Assembly (NCBI GenBank): GCA_933228895.1
Contig: OW121851.1
Coordinates: 126,217,624-126,281,623, forward strand
Direction of reading: 5' to 3'
Length of the DNA stretch: 64,000 bases
Source of the DNA: Platycnemis pennipes
Lineage: Eukaryota; Arthropoda; Insecta; Odonata; Platycnemididae
The translations under genes and the position numbers were made by a program. Shown here in pieces: positions 36,490-47,785 of this stretch. Each line of letters starts with the position of its first letter. Position 1 is the stretch's first letter. The notes beneath the pieces were generated by a model, which saw only the letters and a list, made by a program, of their open reading frames with translations, had not been told where the DNA came from and made no database searches.

Positions 36490-37912
36490 AGACATTCATT
36501 CATCTCTAGACAAGACATTAATTCATCTCTACAAAACCATCTGCGACATGTATTCAACAGGAGAAAATCCAAGGGACTTCGAGAAAAACATCATCATTCC
36601 TATTCCCAAGATGACGAGAGCGGAGAAATGCGAAAATTTTAGGACTATAAGCCTGACGACACATGCATCGAAGATACTGACCAGGATCACCTACAGAAGA
36701 TAGAACGAAAAGCAGAGGAGTTCCTGGATGAAGATCCATTCGGATTCAGGAAAAGTAAGGGCACAAGGGAAGCAATATTGGCCCTTAGGATACTTATAGA
36801 GAAGAGAATGGAGAAGAACAAACCGACGTTCATTGAATTTGTGGATTCAGAGAAGGCCTTTGACAACGTGGATTGGGATTCAATGCTTGGAATTCTGAAG
36901 GGAATTGGAGTGTCCTACAATGACCGAAGAATTATACATAGTCTGTACAAAAACCAAGTTGCTGTGATTAAATCTGGACCCAGCTGTGAAGAGGCAAGAA
37001 TAAGGAAAGGAGTGAGACAAGGCTGCGCACTGTCTCCCGTAATTTTTAATTTTTACATCGAGAGAGCCATAAATGAAGTCAAGGAGAATTGTTCTGGAGT
37101 GAACGTCCACGGAGAAACAATCAGTATGCTACGATTCGCTGATGACATAGCTCTCATAGCAGAGACAGAGAAGGAGCTGAATAAGATGCTAACAACCATG
37201 GAAAGGACTATGGCCAGATATCAACTGAAGATAAATAAGAAGAAGACTAAGATATTGGTGTGCAGCAAAAGAGAAGAGGCCAAAACCAACGTTAAACTAG
37301 GAAAACAAAAACTGGAAGAGGTGAAAGAGTTCTGTTACCTGGGAAGCAGAGTAACCAAAGATGGACGAAGCAAGAAAGAAATAGTGAGTAGAATAGCCCA
37401 GGCAAAGAGGGCATTCTTTCAAAAGAAGAATCTACTTACAGCAGGAAATACAAGCATAGAAGTAAGGAAACAGTTCATCAGAACATACATCTGGAGCAAG
37501 TTTCTTTACGGCAGTGAGGCATGGACGATGACAGCAGCGGAGAAGAAAAGGGTAGAAGCATTTGAAATATGGTGCTACAGAAGATGGCTGAAGATTAAAT
37601 GGATCGACCTAGTAAGTAACGAGGAAATGCTAAGAAGAGTAGGAGAAAAGAGAAGTCTGCTGACAACTCTAAAAAGAAGAAGGGAAAACTTAATCGGTCA
37701 TATCTTGAGACACGATGGCCTAATGAAGACTATCGTCTAGGGAAAAGTGAACGGGAAGATTGGAAAAGGCAGGCCTCGTATGAGATACATGGAACAGGTT
37801 GTGAAGAATGTAAAAGAGAAGAATTACGCCACAATGAAAAGGTTGGCCGATAGAAGAATCGAGTGGAAAGCTGCGTCAAACCAATCCTAGGATTGTTGAC
37901 CAATGATGATGA
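36490..37912 (+). mobile_element. RTE-type non-LTR retrotransposon, best copy (5'-truncated)
   Basis: The copy contains most of the reverse transcriptase and the ORF end. An upstream frame has NIIIPIPK..AEKCENFRTISL (RT finger region). The main open frame 36778-37740 holds FVDSEKAFDNVDW (motif A aspartates), RQGCALSPVIFN, LRFADDIALIAET (catalytic FADD at about residues 120-123), YLGSRVTKDG, and a C-terminal LYGSEAWTMTAAEKKR...GHILRHDG block typical of RTE/CFDP2-like elements. Two lesions are visible: a 1-base shift near 36695-36705 and an in-frame TAG at 37738-37740 where the sister copy at 16.27 kb has GAG. The frame then runs to a stop shortly before the TGATGATGA tail at 37903-37911. The endonuclease part is absent. 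It is plus-strand, unrelated to any host gene, and the 5' boundary is approximate. Confidence 0.9.
36778..37740 (+). pseudogene. RTE reverse transcriptase open frame (320 codons)
   Basis: This is the longest open frame of the window. It covers RT motifs A to the thumb and the C-terminal cysteine-poor tail of an RTE-clade polyprotein, and it keeps the FADD catalytic residues. It lacks the N-terminal APE endonuclease and the first RT motifs in frame, so it cannot make an active element alone. The coding sequence is about as diverged from copy 18.9-20.4 kb as that copy is from the rest, arguing for moderately young insertions. Confidence 0.85.
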
Positions 37913-38863
37913 AAGACATTCATCAAACACGTGAAATTAAATTATTAGTATTTTAGAAGAAATATATGATTCGCATTAGTGATATAGCCATTTCGTTAAA
38001 TGCATTAGATTTTCATAATTTTGTCTATTATGGTATCTGTTTGTTCGGACGAAGAAAGGTGCAAAGAATCTATCCTTTTTGTAGTCTTTCTCTAATCTTA
38101 TTTTTATCACGTTGACTGCGATAAGACGCGTGTGTTCTCAATATATTTGTAATGTCATCGCAAAACCAATACGCTTCAATTTTTCTTTGAAAAATGTGGT
38201 CATAAATTTTTACCTACGTCTGATAGGGATTCGTTTCCTAGTTCTTTCCTTCCAGTAAACTTGAGAAACAGACATAATAATCATTGAGGACCTTTAAATA
38301 ATCTCAATGATCATATCTCCTCTGTACGCATCCTAATTCCGTGAAACCTTTCCTGCAGTTGCCTGCTCCTCAAGCCCCCAGAGCACCGAGGAGTAGAGCT
38401 GAGATAATCGGGATTCGTCTGGCTAGAGGCCTGCCGCGCGGTGCATTGTGTGAAGTGGGGGTGCATTAGGGGATGATTGCGCCTGGGTCGGGGGTGTCTC
38501 CTGCCGAGGGGGAGGCTTGAGGGTCGTGCGAAGGACGGCTCTCCGCCGTGCGTATCCCAGTGGTGGGGAATTCCACTGGCTCTGAAGAGCGCCTCCCTAA
38601 TGAAGACTTGAGGTCTTCCGGAATACCTCTCCGGATATGAATTCTCTGGGATGGCTGCTTCAACCTCGAGCTCTTTCAGAACTCAAGACGCAGAATTTCA
38701 CCTCGCTTCAGCATAAGAGTATAAATCTAAAAAGTTTTTATAAATCTATCGGATTGGGACATTTCCATGCTTCGATAACTAATTGTAATTCTCTCCTATT
38801 TAAGAATAACTACTTTTACGACGCGAGTAAACTCTTACAGTAGGTACAATGTATCTCGCCTCT
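37913..38863. other. Spacer with GC-rich patch
   Basis: 38340-38640 is GC-rich and contains CTTCATTAGGGAGG-type complementary short words; no family recognised. An ATCATTGAG / CTCAATGAT hairpin lies at about 38280-38312. Confidence 0.4.
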
Positions 38864-39060
38864 GAAATAAATTCGTTGGTGCAATAAAGCATCGTTGTTG
38901 CTGCAGTTATCGGAATAAAAATGTATTCGTTAATCCTTCGAGCTACTCCAACACTTCACAGATCATCCTATAAAGCCATATTTTTCATGCATACATTAGT
39001 AGGTTAATGTCATGAACAGGAAGTATGGTATGAGGAGGGACATATGAGGTAATGCCGATC
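38864..39060 (+). repeat. Direct repeat, left copy
   Basis: AATAAAGCATCGTTGTTGCT, GCAGTTATCGGAATAAAAAT, CTTCACAGATCATCCTATAA and CATACATTAGTA recur at 40.4-40.6 kb in the same orientation with roughly 90% identity. Confidence 0.8.
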
Positions 39061-40127
39061 AAATTTACTGGTGTAGGAGAGATAAAATGAGGCATTTGTC
39101 CCTTCCCACAATGTTCTAAATATTTCGATACCCACTTACAGAGTTTACATGTGCGCAGCAATGGGGAATATGAATGAAATTTGTTTCTCGAAGATTAAGG
39201 ATGTATTTTATGCAAAATTTTCTCACCAATTTAAATATATAAGCCCTACTTGTATATACCAACCACAAATATTATGGAATGACATTAAAATGTTCCCAAA
39301 AATTGACGAAAGTCACTTGACCTGAAACGCCTTCTGACGTCACTGCACGGTATAGGCTGCATATTGCTACGGAAACAGACATTTATTTTAGAATAAAACG
39401 AAGCGAATATGTTGTTTAGAGGATTTTAGCCGTTTCTTGATCGAAACAATGACTGAAAAGGGTTTTAAAATAGAACTCTCCGACAATTTGCCTTTAGATG
39501 ACTCCCTTATGACGGCGTTATTCTTAAAAAAAACAGCGTATGTTCAGACATAGCAGAGATTTTTGGGTGCTATACAGGCATTATGTAATTTATGGACGAT
39601 TTTCTCGTTACCATCCATATTACGTAAATAAAAAATAGAAATCAATCGTTTAGTGCATTTAAAAAAATAGAAAAATACATACGTTTTCTCCAAGTATTCA
39701 TTAAACAACATTCCTCCACGTACAATAGATAAACAACGCCCATAGTGATACCGTGCCGTGACGTCATGCGATGACGTCGTGTTTTTAAGCTTCCAAAAAC
39801 GTAAAATTTTTAAAGAGTAATATCTTTGTAACACAACTTAATTCTTCAGCAAAATTTAGGCCGAGCACATTTTAGCTAATAAACTTCACATTAAAAGAGT
39901 TATAAAAATAGTGCATATTCCCATTGAAAATCTTGGGAATATATTCACCGATTCCCGCTGAATTTTATCGATTCGAAAATTGGAACCATCAACCTGCTTC
40001 AGTTCACTGGTGCCTGTAACGAGAGACCACGACGAACGATTATCAACAGCTTCGAGAGTCTTCAAGTCTCTCCCACGCTTGAAAGCGTCTCAGGCTTGAA
40101 TGAGAGCACTGAAAGTGAAAGTATGGA

Positions 40128-40270
40128 AAGTATGAGGGAAACCCGGTGTTGGGATATGTAACTATAATCTACTCCTGCCAAGGGGCCTATGGTTTGACAT
40201 TCAATCAGACGGGCGGAGTACTGTTCTTGAGTGCTCTCCATAGCGTTTCCAATTTAGGTTTCCCATGGTA
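40128..40270 (-). repeat. SINE family 1 body fragment
   Basis: On the minus strand the family body only: GCACTCAAGAACAGTACTCC, GCCCGTCTGATTG, then CCTTGGCAGG and ACACCGGGTTTCCCTC. Confidence 0.6.
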
Positions 40271-40395
40271 TCTTATTTTGTAGCCTGGGTTATTATGCGA
40301 ACAATTGAAGCTCGATTTGGATAGAGCTGAGAGGAGGAATCATCGTCCTCTCGACGATATCATACGTCGTCCTCTGAGGTGTAATCTCGATCAAA

Positions 40396-40580
40396 TTTTG
40401 TTGGTGCATAAATAAAGCATCGTTGTTGCTGCAGTTATCGGAATAAAAATTTATTCGTTAATCCTTCGAGTTACTTCAACACTTCACAGATCATCCTATA
40501 AAGCCATATTTGTGAGACATACATTAGTAATGGTATGAACTGAAAGTATGATATGAGGCGGCTCCTGGCTTATGAGGTAA
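40396..40580 (+). repeat. Direct repeat, right copy
   Basis: Second copy of the 38.9-kb repeat, 1.5 kb away. The intervening DNA contains a SINE body and no visible coding sequence. Confidence 0.8.
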
Positions 40581-41013
40581 TCCCACTAAACAGTTAAAAG
40601 TTAAGTAAGTACTTCATCAAATATTCAACTAACTATTATGCATAAATGGGACGCTATGATACTTTTGACGTATACTGAAATGCATAAATCATCGAAGTAC
40701 GCCAAAAGCCCATTGAAAGTCATTTTAAAAACGCGAGGCGAAGAATGATCGATCTCCCTTTCGTCGAAAGAAATATTTTATTTTTAATTTCTACCACAAT
40801 ATGCCTCGAACAGCTTACAAACACCTTTCTCAATTTAAAGCACAACGGCAATAACATGTTCAGACGTGTATTTGTAGCATCAAACAGTTTATTAGATTGC
40901 AGCATAAAATACGTGGTACCTACTTCGGAGACCACGTGAATGCGAGCACGGGATTAGAGCAGGATATAACTTTCTCGCTTGCATTCATACATTCGCGCAG
41001 TCGTTCGCGTAGC

Positions 41014-41100
41014 ATACCGCTTTACACTATGCAATTTTCACTGTACTTTCATCCATGCATCAGCCTGCGCAGTACAGAGCTCCGTGTAAAACGGCTTTAA
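41014..41100. repeat. Possible diverged relative of the 230-bp MITE
   Basis: ACCGCTTTACACTATGCAAT and GTGTAAAACGGCTTTAAAGG face each other and resemble the outer ends of the 23.8-kb MITE. The left outer bases are lost and the spacing is only about 80 bases. Confidence 0.35.
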
Positions 41101-41787
41101 AGGTGAGCTAGCGGGTACTCTTTATTAGCCTTTATGTCTATAAATACCAGGAGCTTGAAATATTTATTCAAGCAGCAGATACGTGTTCATAGTCTGGGTA
41201 AGGACTTACAGGAGCCACTAATGTGTACTCGGGCACTAATGACGGACGCTGTTTAACAACTAAACCACTAGTTATTTCCTTTATGAAAGGCTGGGGGATG
41301 TGTAACTATGCCGATTTATTATCAAATTTTAATTACACGTATATTCGTAGCTGATTTATTTTTATCGATTGACTGGAGGGAACTCTATTGTGAAGAATTG
41401 AAACGTCGGGATACAGAAATTTATTTTCCCAATTAATACTGGCCATTCGTCATGGCATGTCAAAATTTGATTTATATTTATTCCCATTTCGGCTTATGCA
41501 ATCAATGAAACTTCATTTAATCGAGCGTTATATTTCTCTCTTTGTAATTCTTCGTAGTGATTCTTTGTTGGTAGGCTTGGAACGGTCGACCTCAATTTAT
41601 TTTTTACGTATTACCTCTGTAGTTTTGTGCTCTTTTATATTCAGCAGCATAGAGCGCTGTGTTATACGGTCTCGACACTTAGAGTCTGGACAGATACAAC
41701 GATTGATGATTGTGCGTCGGCTTTTGGAATGTAGGTTTGAAGGAGAGTGGAGAAAGTGCGTTTGGGGAGGGGAGGACGAATGAGGTA

Positions 41788-42005
41788 TGGTATGCTGGCC
41801 TTCCACCCTGAGGACTCGGATTCAATTCCCAACAGCAGAAGAGTTTTCCGTTGATATTTAGGTATCTATTTGAATGCTGTGTGGAGAGCATTTAGGCCAT
41901 TACTCCTTTCGTTGGATGGGACGGTAAACCGTTAAATCCTTGGTACCCTTTCGTAATATGCAGGTTGATGCGGATGCAAGGTTTCTCTAAACCTTACCTC
42001 CACTC
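41788..42005 (+). repeat. tRNA-derived SINE, family 1, diverged
   Basis: GGTATGCTGGCCTTCCACCC, B-box-like GGATTCAATTCC, then TTCGTTGGATGGGACGGTAA and GGTTTCTCTAAACC. Confidence 0.65.
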
Positions 42006-42873
42006 ACTAAAAAATTCCTAATTTTTCTAAACTGCCCATCTATCCTAGAATTGTGGAAATGGTATTAGTTTTCGGTAGACTCACCTAAGAACAAAGACGA
42101 TATTGAATTACTGTTAAATATGTAGCAGAAAGGAAGTTATCGGAGGTACATAGGGATATTTAGGTTATTTGAATGGGAAAAATAAACAAGGGCATTAGGA
42201 TTCTGAACGTAGGGGCCGAAAGTAAAATGCTATGGAAGCGAGAAAGATGGATGAGTGATGTGAGCATTTTAGATGAAAAGAGAAGGAATAGAAGGTAAGA
42301 TAATATGCAGTGGTTTAGTGATTGATCATTCGAGAAAAGTATGCGGGGAGAAGTAAAAACAAGCGAGTACTTCATCATAATCTATCCTTAGCGAGGAAAC
42401 AGCAGCAGCAATTGTCAACGACGTTCTGGTCATGTCATTAGTCAGTTCCATCTAGTGAAAGTGAAAAAAATGATAATATAGTCTGTCAGCAGTTGGCAGA
42501 TGTAGATGAACCAGTGTGGAATACTGCATGGCTCTTGAGGTCCTCACCGCGTGCGTTACTTTTGGCGATAACAGTTTCGCTGGTATGCTAGTTAGCTAGT
42601 ACGGCAAGAAACATATGCCAAGTATTATGGTAGAAGGATACTGAACGAGGTGGTTCGATTACATAATTCTCCTCTTTACCAAGTTCCTGTCCCTCCCACA
42701 GGAGACTTTTACGTCGTCCATCAGCCAAATGCTTCAATATAGCTCCATAGCCCCCTTACCTTAGTCATCCTTACTCCCTACACACCTCCTCCCCATATAC
42801 CAACCCAAATCCTCCCACCTCCCCCTGGATGCAATATAAATAAGAACTGCCAGAGTAAATCTTTGTATTGTCC

Positions 42874-42912
42874 CTTGAGAATGACACGGAAGTGTTGAAA
42901 CCGGTCGGGCTA
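42874..42912 (+). ncRNA. Decayed hammerhead-like motif
   Basis: CTTGAGAATGACACGGAAG, TGTTGAAACCGGTCGGGC keeps a GACAC/GTGTT-type stem II, GAAA and CCGGTC, while the CUGANGA box is damaged. Confidence 0.45.
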
Positions 42913-43082
42913 TACCCAATAAATAGTGTGTAATCACTAGGTTTACTTGGTTTTAACTCTCGTCTCGATCATGAACTTTCACAAAGTTCGCCAACCATTG
43001 ATGATATAATTTTGCTGGTGTTCTGGCAGCCGTCTTCAGGTCGAAACTAGCAATTTTCCAATAGCATGAGGATTTTATGCAC

Positions 43083-43170
43083 GACAGTATCTAGGTAATT
43101 CGTGTTGGATCACCCCTTGGCATTCACCCTTTCGGAGGCTCATAGGGGATTGGTACAGGTGTTCTGCGTT
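43083..43170 (+). mobile_element. L2/CR1-like LINE 3' terminal unit
   Basis: TCACCCCTTGGCATTCACCC, TTTCGGAGGCTCATAGGGGA, then TACAGGTGTTC; decayed but collinear. Confidence 0.55.
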
Positions 43171-43202
43171 TTTTTTAAATAATAGGATTTTTTCTCGACA
43201 AC

Positions 43203-43276
43203 AGGGTATGCCCCTTGTGGAATCACCCCCTGCCACAATCCCTTTAAGTAGCTTTCATGGTACAATGTAGATGCCT
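43203..43276 (+). mobile_element. L2/CR1-like LINE 3' terminal unit
   Basis: GTGGAATCACCCCCTGCCAC, AATCCCTTTAAGTAGCTTTC and TACAATGTAGATGCC; a second unit just after the previous one. Confidence 0.7.
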
Positions 43277-43860
43277 TCAGTTAGTGTTGTACTTTTCTGT
43301 TAGCTATTCCTCATTAGACGTATTAGACGTTAACTAATTAAATAAATAATAAGACTGATTAGACATAACGTTATTAGACGGTATGAAGAAGAGCGAGAGA
43401 TATCCGAAAGAAGCAGAAGAAGAGACTAAAAAGAGTTGAAAGTGAGGCATTGTGGAGGATGAGGATACTTTACTGAAGGAATTGTTAGAGATGGTCATCC
43501 AAAGAGACAGCCATTTGCGCTACTATGCAACGAATGATGGGCTGACTGATAATCAACTAGTCTATACTACCTTAAGGATGGAGATGTGATGCGTCGATAT
43601 TTGAAGTTATTAATGCTGTTGTTTTTCATCTCCGCAGACTATGCGACTATAATATTGTAAAATAACTATAAAATCTCCAAAATTAATAAAATTCTTCAAT
43701 TACAGTCAAAATAACACTGTTTTGAGGATGATGATTCAGTACCTTGTTTTTTCGCTATAATATGTGTCTCACAAGGTATTTTATCAGCTTTTATGATAGT
43801 GAATATATCTGTCTGTATTTTTTTCATATCATTGTAGGTAATTCTAGCAATTTTTAGCAT

Positions 43861-44398
43861 AATAGGGTCGTTTACCATATTTTTTTTATTGCCGAATATG
43901 ATAGAGTTTGTAAAATAAAAAGACCCCTATTTTTCCGTTTTTTGATCCGTCAATTATTTCTCGAGTTATAGGCGTCGAAAAACTAATGTTTTTAACCCTT
44001 TCGGAAAAGTGGGTGTGGTGCAACCTCTGACGTATATCCACTTCGTCCAATCAAAACTGAGCCCGCGAAGCTACTTCTCCTTATCGCAAAGGGGGGGACA
44101 CAGCTGACTCTGCCAATCGGAGCATTTACGACAGCATCTGTGCGAGCAGACCTTCCGAGAATCCCCCTCCACTCCCTCCCCTTCCCATACGAGCAGTCAA
44201 GGACGGCAGGAAAGTGACGTCAATGTTATCACAGCAGTATTTGCGGTGGGCGTCACCTTTTGCTTATTTTAATTTTTGATTTATGAGTGAATGGTTATGG
44301 TTAGTAGATTAATTTTTTCACTAAATTTCTTTTTTCGTTTCCATCTAACAATTTCGTGTACAAAATTGCGATTTCGGTTCCGAGTGAACGCCCCCATT
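43861..44398. mobile_element. 540-bp TIR element, copy 3
   Basis: Collinear with copies 1 and 2. The left terminus reads AATAGGGTCGTTTACC (one change), and TGACGTCA is kept at 44215-44222. All three copies have the same orientation. Confidence 0.82.
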
Positions 44399-45229
44399 CT
44401 ATTTCATAACTGGCGTGATTGTATCACGAGGCCTATCTATTTTATTTTCAATTTATCCTCTTCCGCATGAGTGTTGTTTAAGTAATTCACATGTCCACAA
44501 GAAAGTTTAAGTAATTCACTTTTTCTTTGCCTTTCCTTAGCATTTTACATTTAATAATCATTATTATTTAATTTCTCTGGCCTACGAGTGATTAATATCT
44601 CATAATTTCTCCGAATTTGTCAGGTCACTGAAATTAATACAAATAAAAAAATTGGATTGAGGATATTTCATAAGAAATGAATTCTTAAAGGAAGATAAAT
44701 ACATCTCAAAGCAACCTGAGACAATTTTATGTTTGAAGATAAACATAATGAGAAGGAGACTTCGACAGGTGTGCAAAAGGAAATAAATTTATTCATATTT
44801 CTTTACGGAACGGAGGTAAGTTTTAATGATGAGAACCTAGGGAATTGAATTTTACAGGGTTGAAGTGAAACTATTCTTAAGCCCTTAGGCAACTTTCGAC
44901 GCAGTTTTCTCTGGTTATCGCAACTAATTACATTTAATGTCTTGAAACTATGTCAGTTGAGTAGCAATCTTCACTACCTTTTCTTGCCACTCTTGACCCC
45001 AAGAGGACCTCGCCACAGTCAAATAGCTTCTAAATACCAATTTTCTGTTTGGAAATAATTATCCATCATTGGCTAATTTAGATTAGCATTATTATAAGTA
45101 TATACGTACGTAAAAAATAACCCCATTCTATATGCGCTCCTATCTGGGGTATTAAAAGCAGTTATTGAGTTTGCTATTAGGTGCTCCAACGACTCGGGTT
45201 ATTTCGCATCAGGGTAAAAAAATATTTCT
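44399..45229. other. AT-rich spacer
   Basis: Nothing recognised. Confidence 0.45.
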
Positions 45230-45560
45230 TTACCACCAAGTTATTGGCTGCTTGGGAACCTTTTTATTTTTTTGTGGACTCTGAAATATTTCCGTCTCTG
45301 TGCTGTTCATCTGTTTGACATCCGTTTGAGTTCCTACATCGCCGGCAACAGATTCCTGTACGTGTTTCCTTACGTAATGAGATAAAAGGTGTAGCTTACC
45401 AGTCTCCGGAAAGGTTATAAAAGGATAAACGCATACTATTTCATTTAGCGTCACGCCAGTGACTGGATCAATGCATTTTCCAACTACCAAGCACCGATGT
45501 CTCGTAAAGACGAATGCGCGGGGAAGGAAATTGTTGGAGTTATAGCGGTAATGAGCATTG
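45230..45560 (-). CDS. Unidentified open frame, possible exon or repeat relic
   Basis: About 110 codons are open on the minus strand up to a natural stop. They include NAHYRYNSNNFLPRAFVF, RHRCLVVGKCIDPVTG and an acidic/polar tail ending PITWW. An in-frame GAGACTG|GTAAGC looks like a splice donor midway, so it could also be a shorter exon. The protein is not recognised. It lies about 5 kb downstream of the TRAF4-like exon on the same strand but does not resemble the TRAF4 zinc-finger or MATH regions. It could equally be an eroded transposon ORF. Confidence 0.25.
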
Positions 45561-45674
45561 TGTCTTTCCCTTGTTTAGTCTTCTCTTTATGGGTTGTTTC
45601 TTTTCATTAGCGTTTCAAGACACCGCAGTATTCCATTATATAAGTAAATACTCACCGAAATTAGTCTTTAAAGG

Positions 45675-45710
45675 CTGATGATGCCCTTCTTCAGGATGGT
45701 TGAAACTGTC
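45675..45710 (+). ncRNA. Decayed hammerhead-like motif
   Basis: CTGATGA at 45675-45681, an imperfect stem II (GCCC ... GGTT), GAAA at 45702-45705 and CTGTC. The downstream TCAAGATTATCTCAAATAG resembles the arms of the long-TIR elements at 48.5 and 55.3 kb. Confidence 0.45.
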
Positions 45711-45936
45711 AAGATTATCTCAAATAGTTAATTCAGAATCTCATGGCACAAATATGAATTCTTTGTGAATCCATCGAGAAAAGCTATCCAAAAAGGCTTA
45801 GAATCCATCTTGCATTGCTGTTAGCTGCCTACATCTTCGAGTTAGTGAGTTAGTTATTCAGAGGAGGCGACCGACAGCTGAGGTAATTTGCGCCATTTAG
45901 TATAGATGAGTAACTGGATAATGGCAGGAGTTTTCA

Positions 45937-46178
45937 GGGAACAGAGAAAGGGTGGAGAGAAACCCGGCGTCGGCATAGCCTACTCTTTAACGACAGGCGC
46001 CAAGGGGACCACGACTTAACGTCCCATCCGAAGGACGGAGTACTGCACGTGAAATGCCCTCCACTAGGAACTCAAATAGGGACCGGTATGCCACTGAAAA
46101 CACGAAGCCACGGCCGGGAATCGAACCTGGGCCCTCGGGATGGTAGGCCAGTACTCTAGCCACCACACCAACCCGATT
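45937..46178 (-). repeat. tRNA-derived SINE, family 1, near full-length
   Basis: On the minus strand a tRNA-like head with A box (GGTGGCTAGAGTACTGG) and B box (GGTTCGATTCC) is followed by a body with ACTCCGTCCTTCGGATGGGA, CGTTAAGTCGTGGTCCCCTT, GGCGCC and GCCGGGTTTCTCTCCACCCT. It is not a functional tRNA because the acceptor stem is unpaired. Confidence 0.82.
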
Positions 46179-47689
46179 CCCTGCATCTTCGACGCAAATG
46201 CAGCGTCGATCGAGAAGAAATCTCATCAGCCTACGAAGTGGTTACCTATAGATTTTTGCAAATCTGGCGGGTATTTCCACGTGCTTGGAGGACATGGACT
46301 TGGTTCACATATTTTAACAGTGTTTTTCTTATCTTCTTTATCGTTCTCGTGTTTAAATAAATGACATGCACATCTGGGAGAATAAAATGTTGCAGCAAAA
46401 AAAAACTAATCAAACCTGTCTCAGAAACGTTAAATTCGGCCTCAATGAAAGGCAGCAATTTTACCGCAAATCCGATCACCGCTAAAATTCATGCGCCCTT
46501 CATTTTTAGCAACATTAGTTATACTGGATGCATGGAGAGTTTTGGTCATTTTTCTCTGTGAATAGGCATAGTACACCGATTGTAGTTTCTTCCAATTGTG
46601 CTCATAGAGTCGAATTAATTTAATCGTTAAGTTTAATCACCTATGATGTTCCGACTGCGTGAACAAGATCTGCAATACCGTTAATAAATCATTATTTCTG
46701 CTGCTCAGATTGAAATATGTGATCCCTACATCTCTAAAGACACAACTGATATCTGCGTTAACTTTACCGCATTTTGCCTACGCAGGTACTTATCAATTTC
46801 TATCACAATAACTGTTATCAAAACTTCAACACTCTCTGAATACTTGCATCAGGTATATTCATTTGTAATATACAGGTATCACATTACATTACCCAACGCA
46901 CAAGTAAACCATCTTGGATAAAAATTAATTGCTGTCGTCTACTGTTACAATTAATTGCTACGTCTCTCTTCTTTATCAAATTCTGAACATAAATGCGCCT
47001 AATACCTCTTTGACGAATTAAGAAAGCTGGAGAATGTCCAGAAAAATAATACGCGAGTGGATCAAAAGCTGGTCATACCTCGACACCGGACAACCATTTT
47101 CAACAAATCACTCATTGTTACTGCATGTCACTTGCGGATTCATCTTTCAAGAGGGCGTTGCCTGAAACACTTCTCAAAGTACATACAACAGATGTGTATT
47201 GCACGCGTCACTAATACTCATTCACCATACGAAATAAATTCAAACACGGATGGCAAGATAAACAGCGCTCACCTAACAGCATGCATTCGCATTATATATT
47301 TTTTTGCATTCATTTTCTATTTCATCTATTTACTTCCCGACTCACCCTAAGTTTAATCTGTTTCAATCTCTGTAGTAAAATACTACCTACATTATCAGTG
47401 GAATATCGCAGGTTTTTCACAACCACCTTCTCGTGTAAATACTTTTCTGCAGTGGGTTCTTTTCGTAATTGATGCATGTACCTATAATAATACATACTAG
47501 TATTTTCCCACAGTTGTAAATACTATCATACACTATGATTTCCCTGTGCTAAACATTGACATATATGTATACTCATTGCTTTCATGTATTTTTTACTATC
47601 TTAAATCATATCTATTCATGTATTCCTGCTTCAAATTGCAATCACACATGTTTCTTTTTTCTTAATATTTTTATTCCTTGCAATAGTAA
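46179..47689. other. AT-rich spacer
   Basis: No recognised coding sequence; presumed intron or flank of the minus-strand TRAF4-like gene. Confidence 0.35.
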
Positions 47690-47785
47690 TCATAATTTAT
47701 ATTGTTTTTACCAGTGGTAAAGGCAGAAAAGGCATTTTTGTCTCAATTTCGTCCCAATAAAGACCTTTCATTATTATTATCGTTG
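47690..47785 (+). repeat. Possible LINE 3' end with ATT tail
   Basis: GTCCCAATAAAGACCTTTCA followed by TTATTATTATCG looks like a polyadenylation signal and tri-nucleotide tail of a non-LTR element. No coding part was recognised upstream. Confidence 0.4.

Noticed and set aside
38864..40580. LTR retrotransposon
   Set aside because: No TG...CA ends, primer-binding site, polypurine tract or gag/pol frame was seen between the direct repeats.
46085..46178. tRNA gene on the minus strand
   Set aside because: Same reasoning; the SINE body is shared with 48.9 kb.
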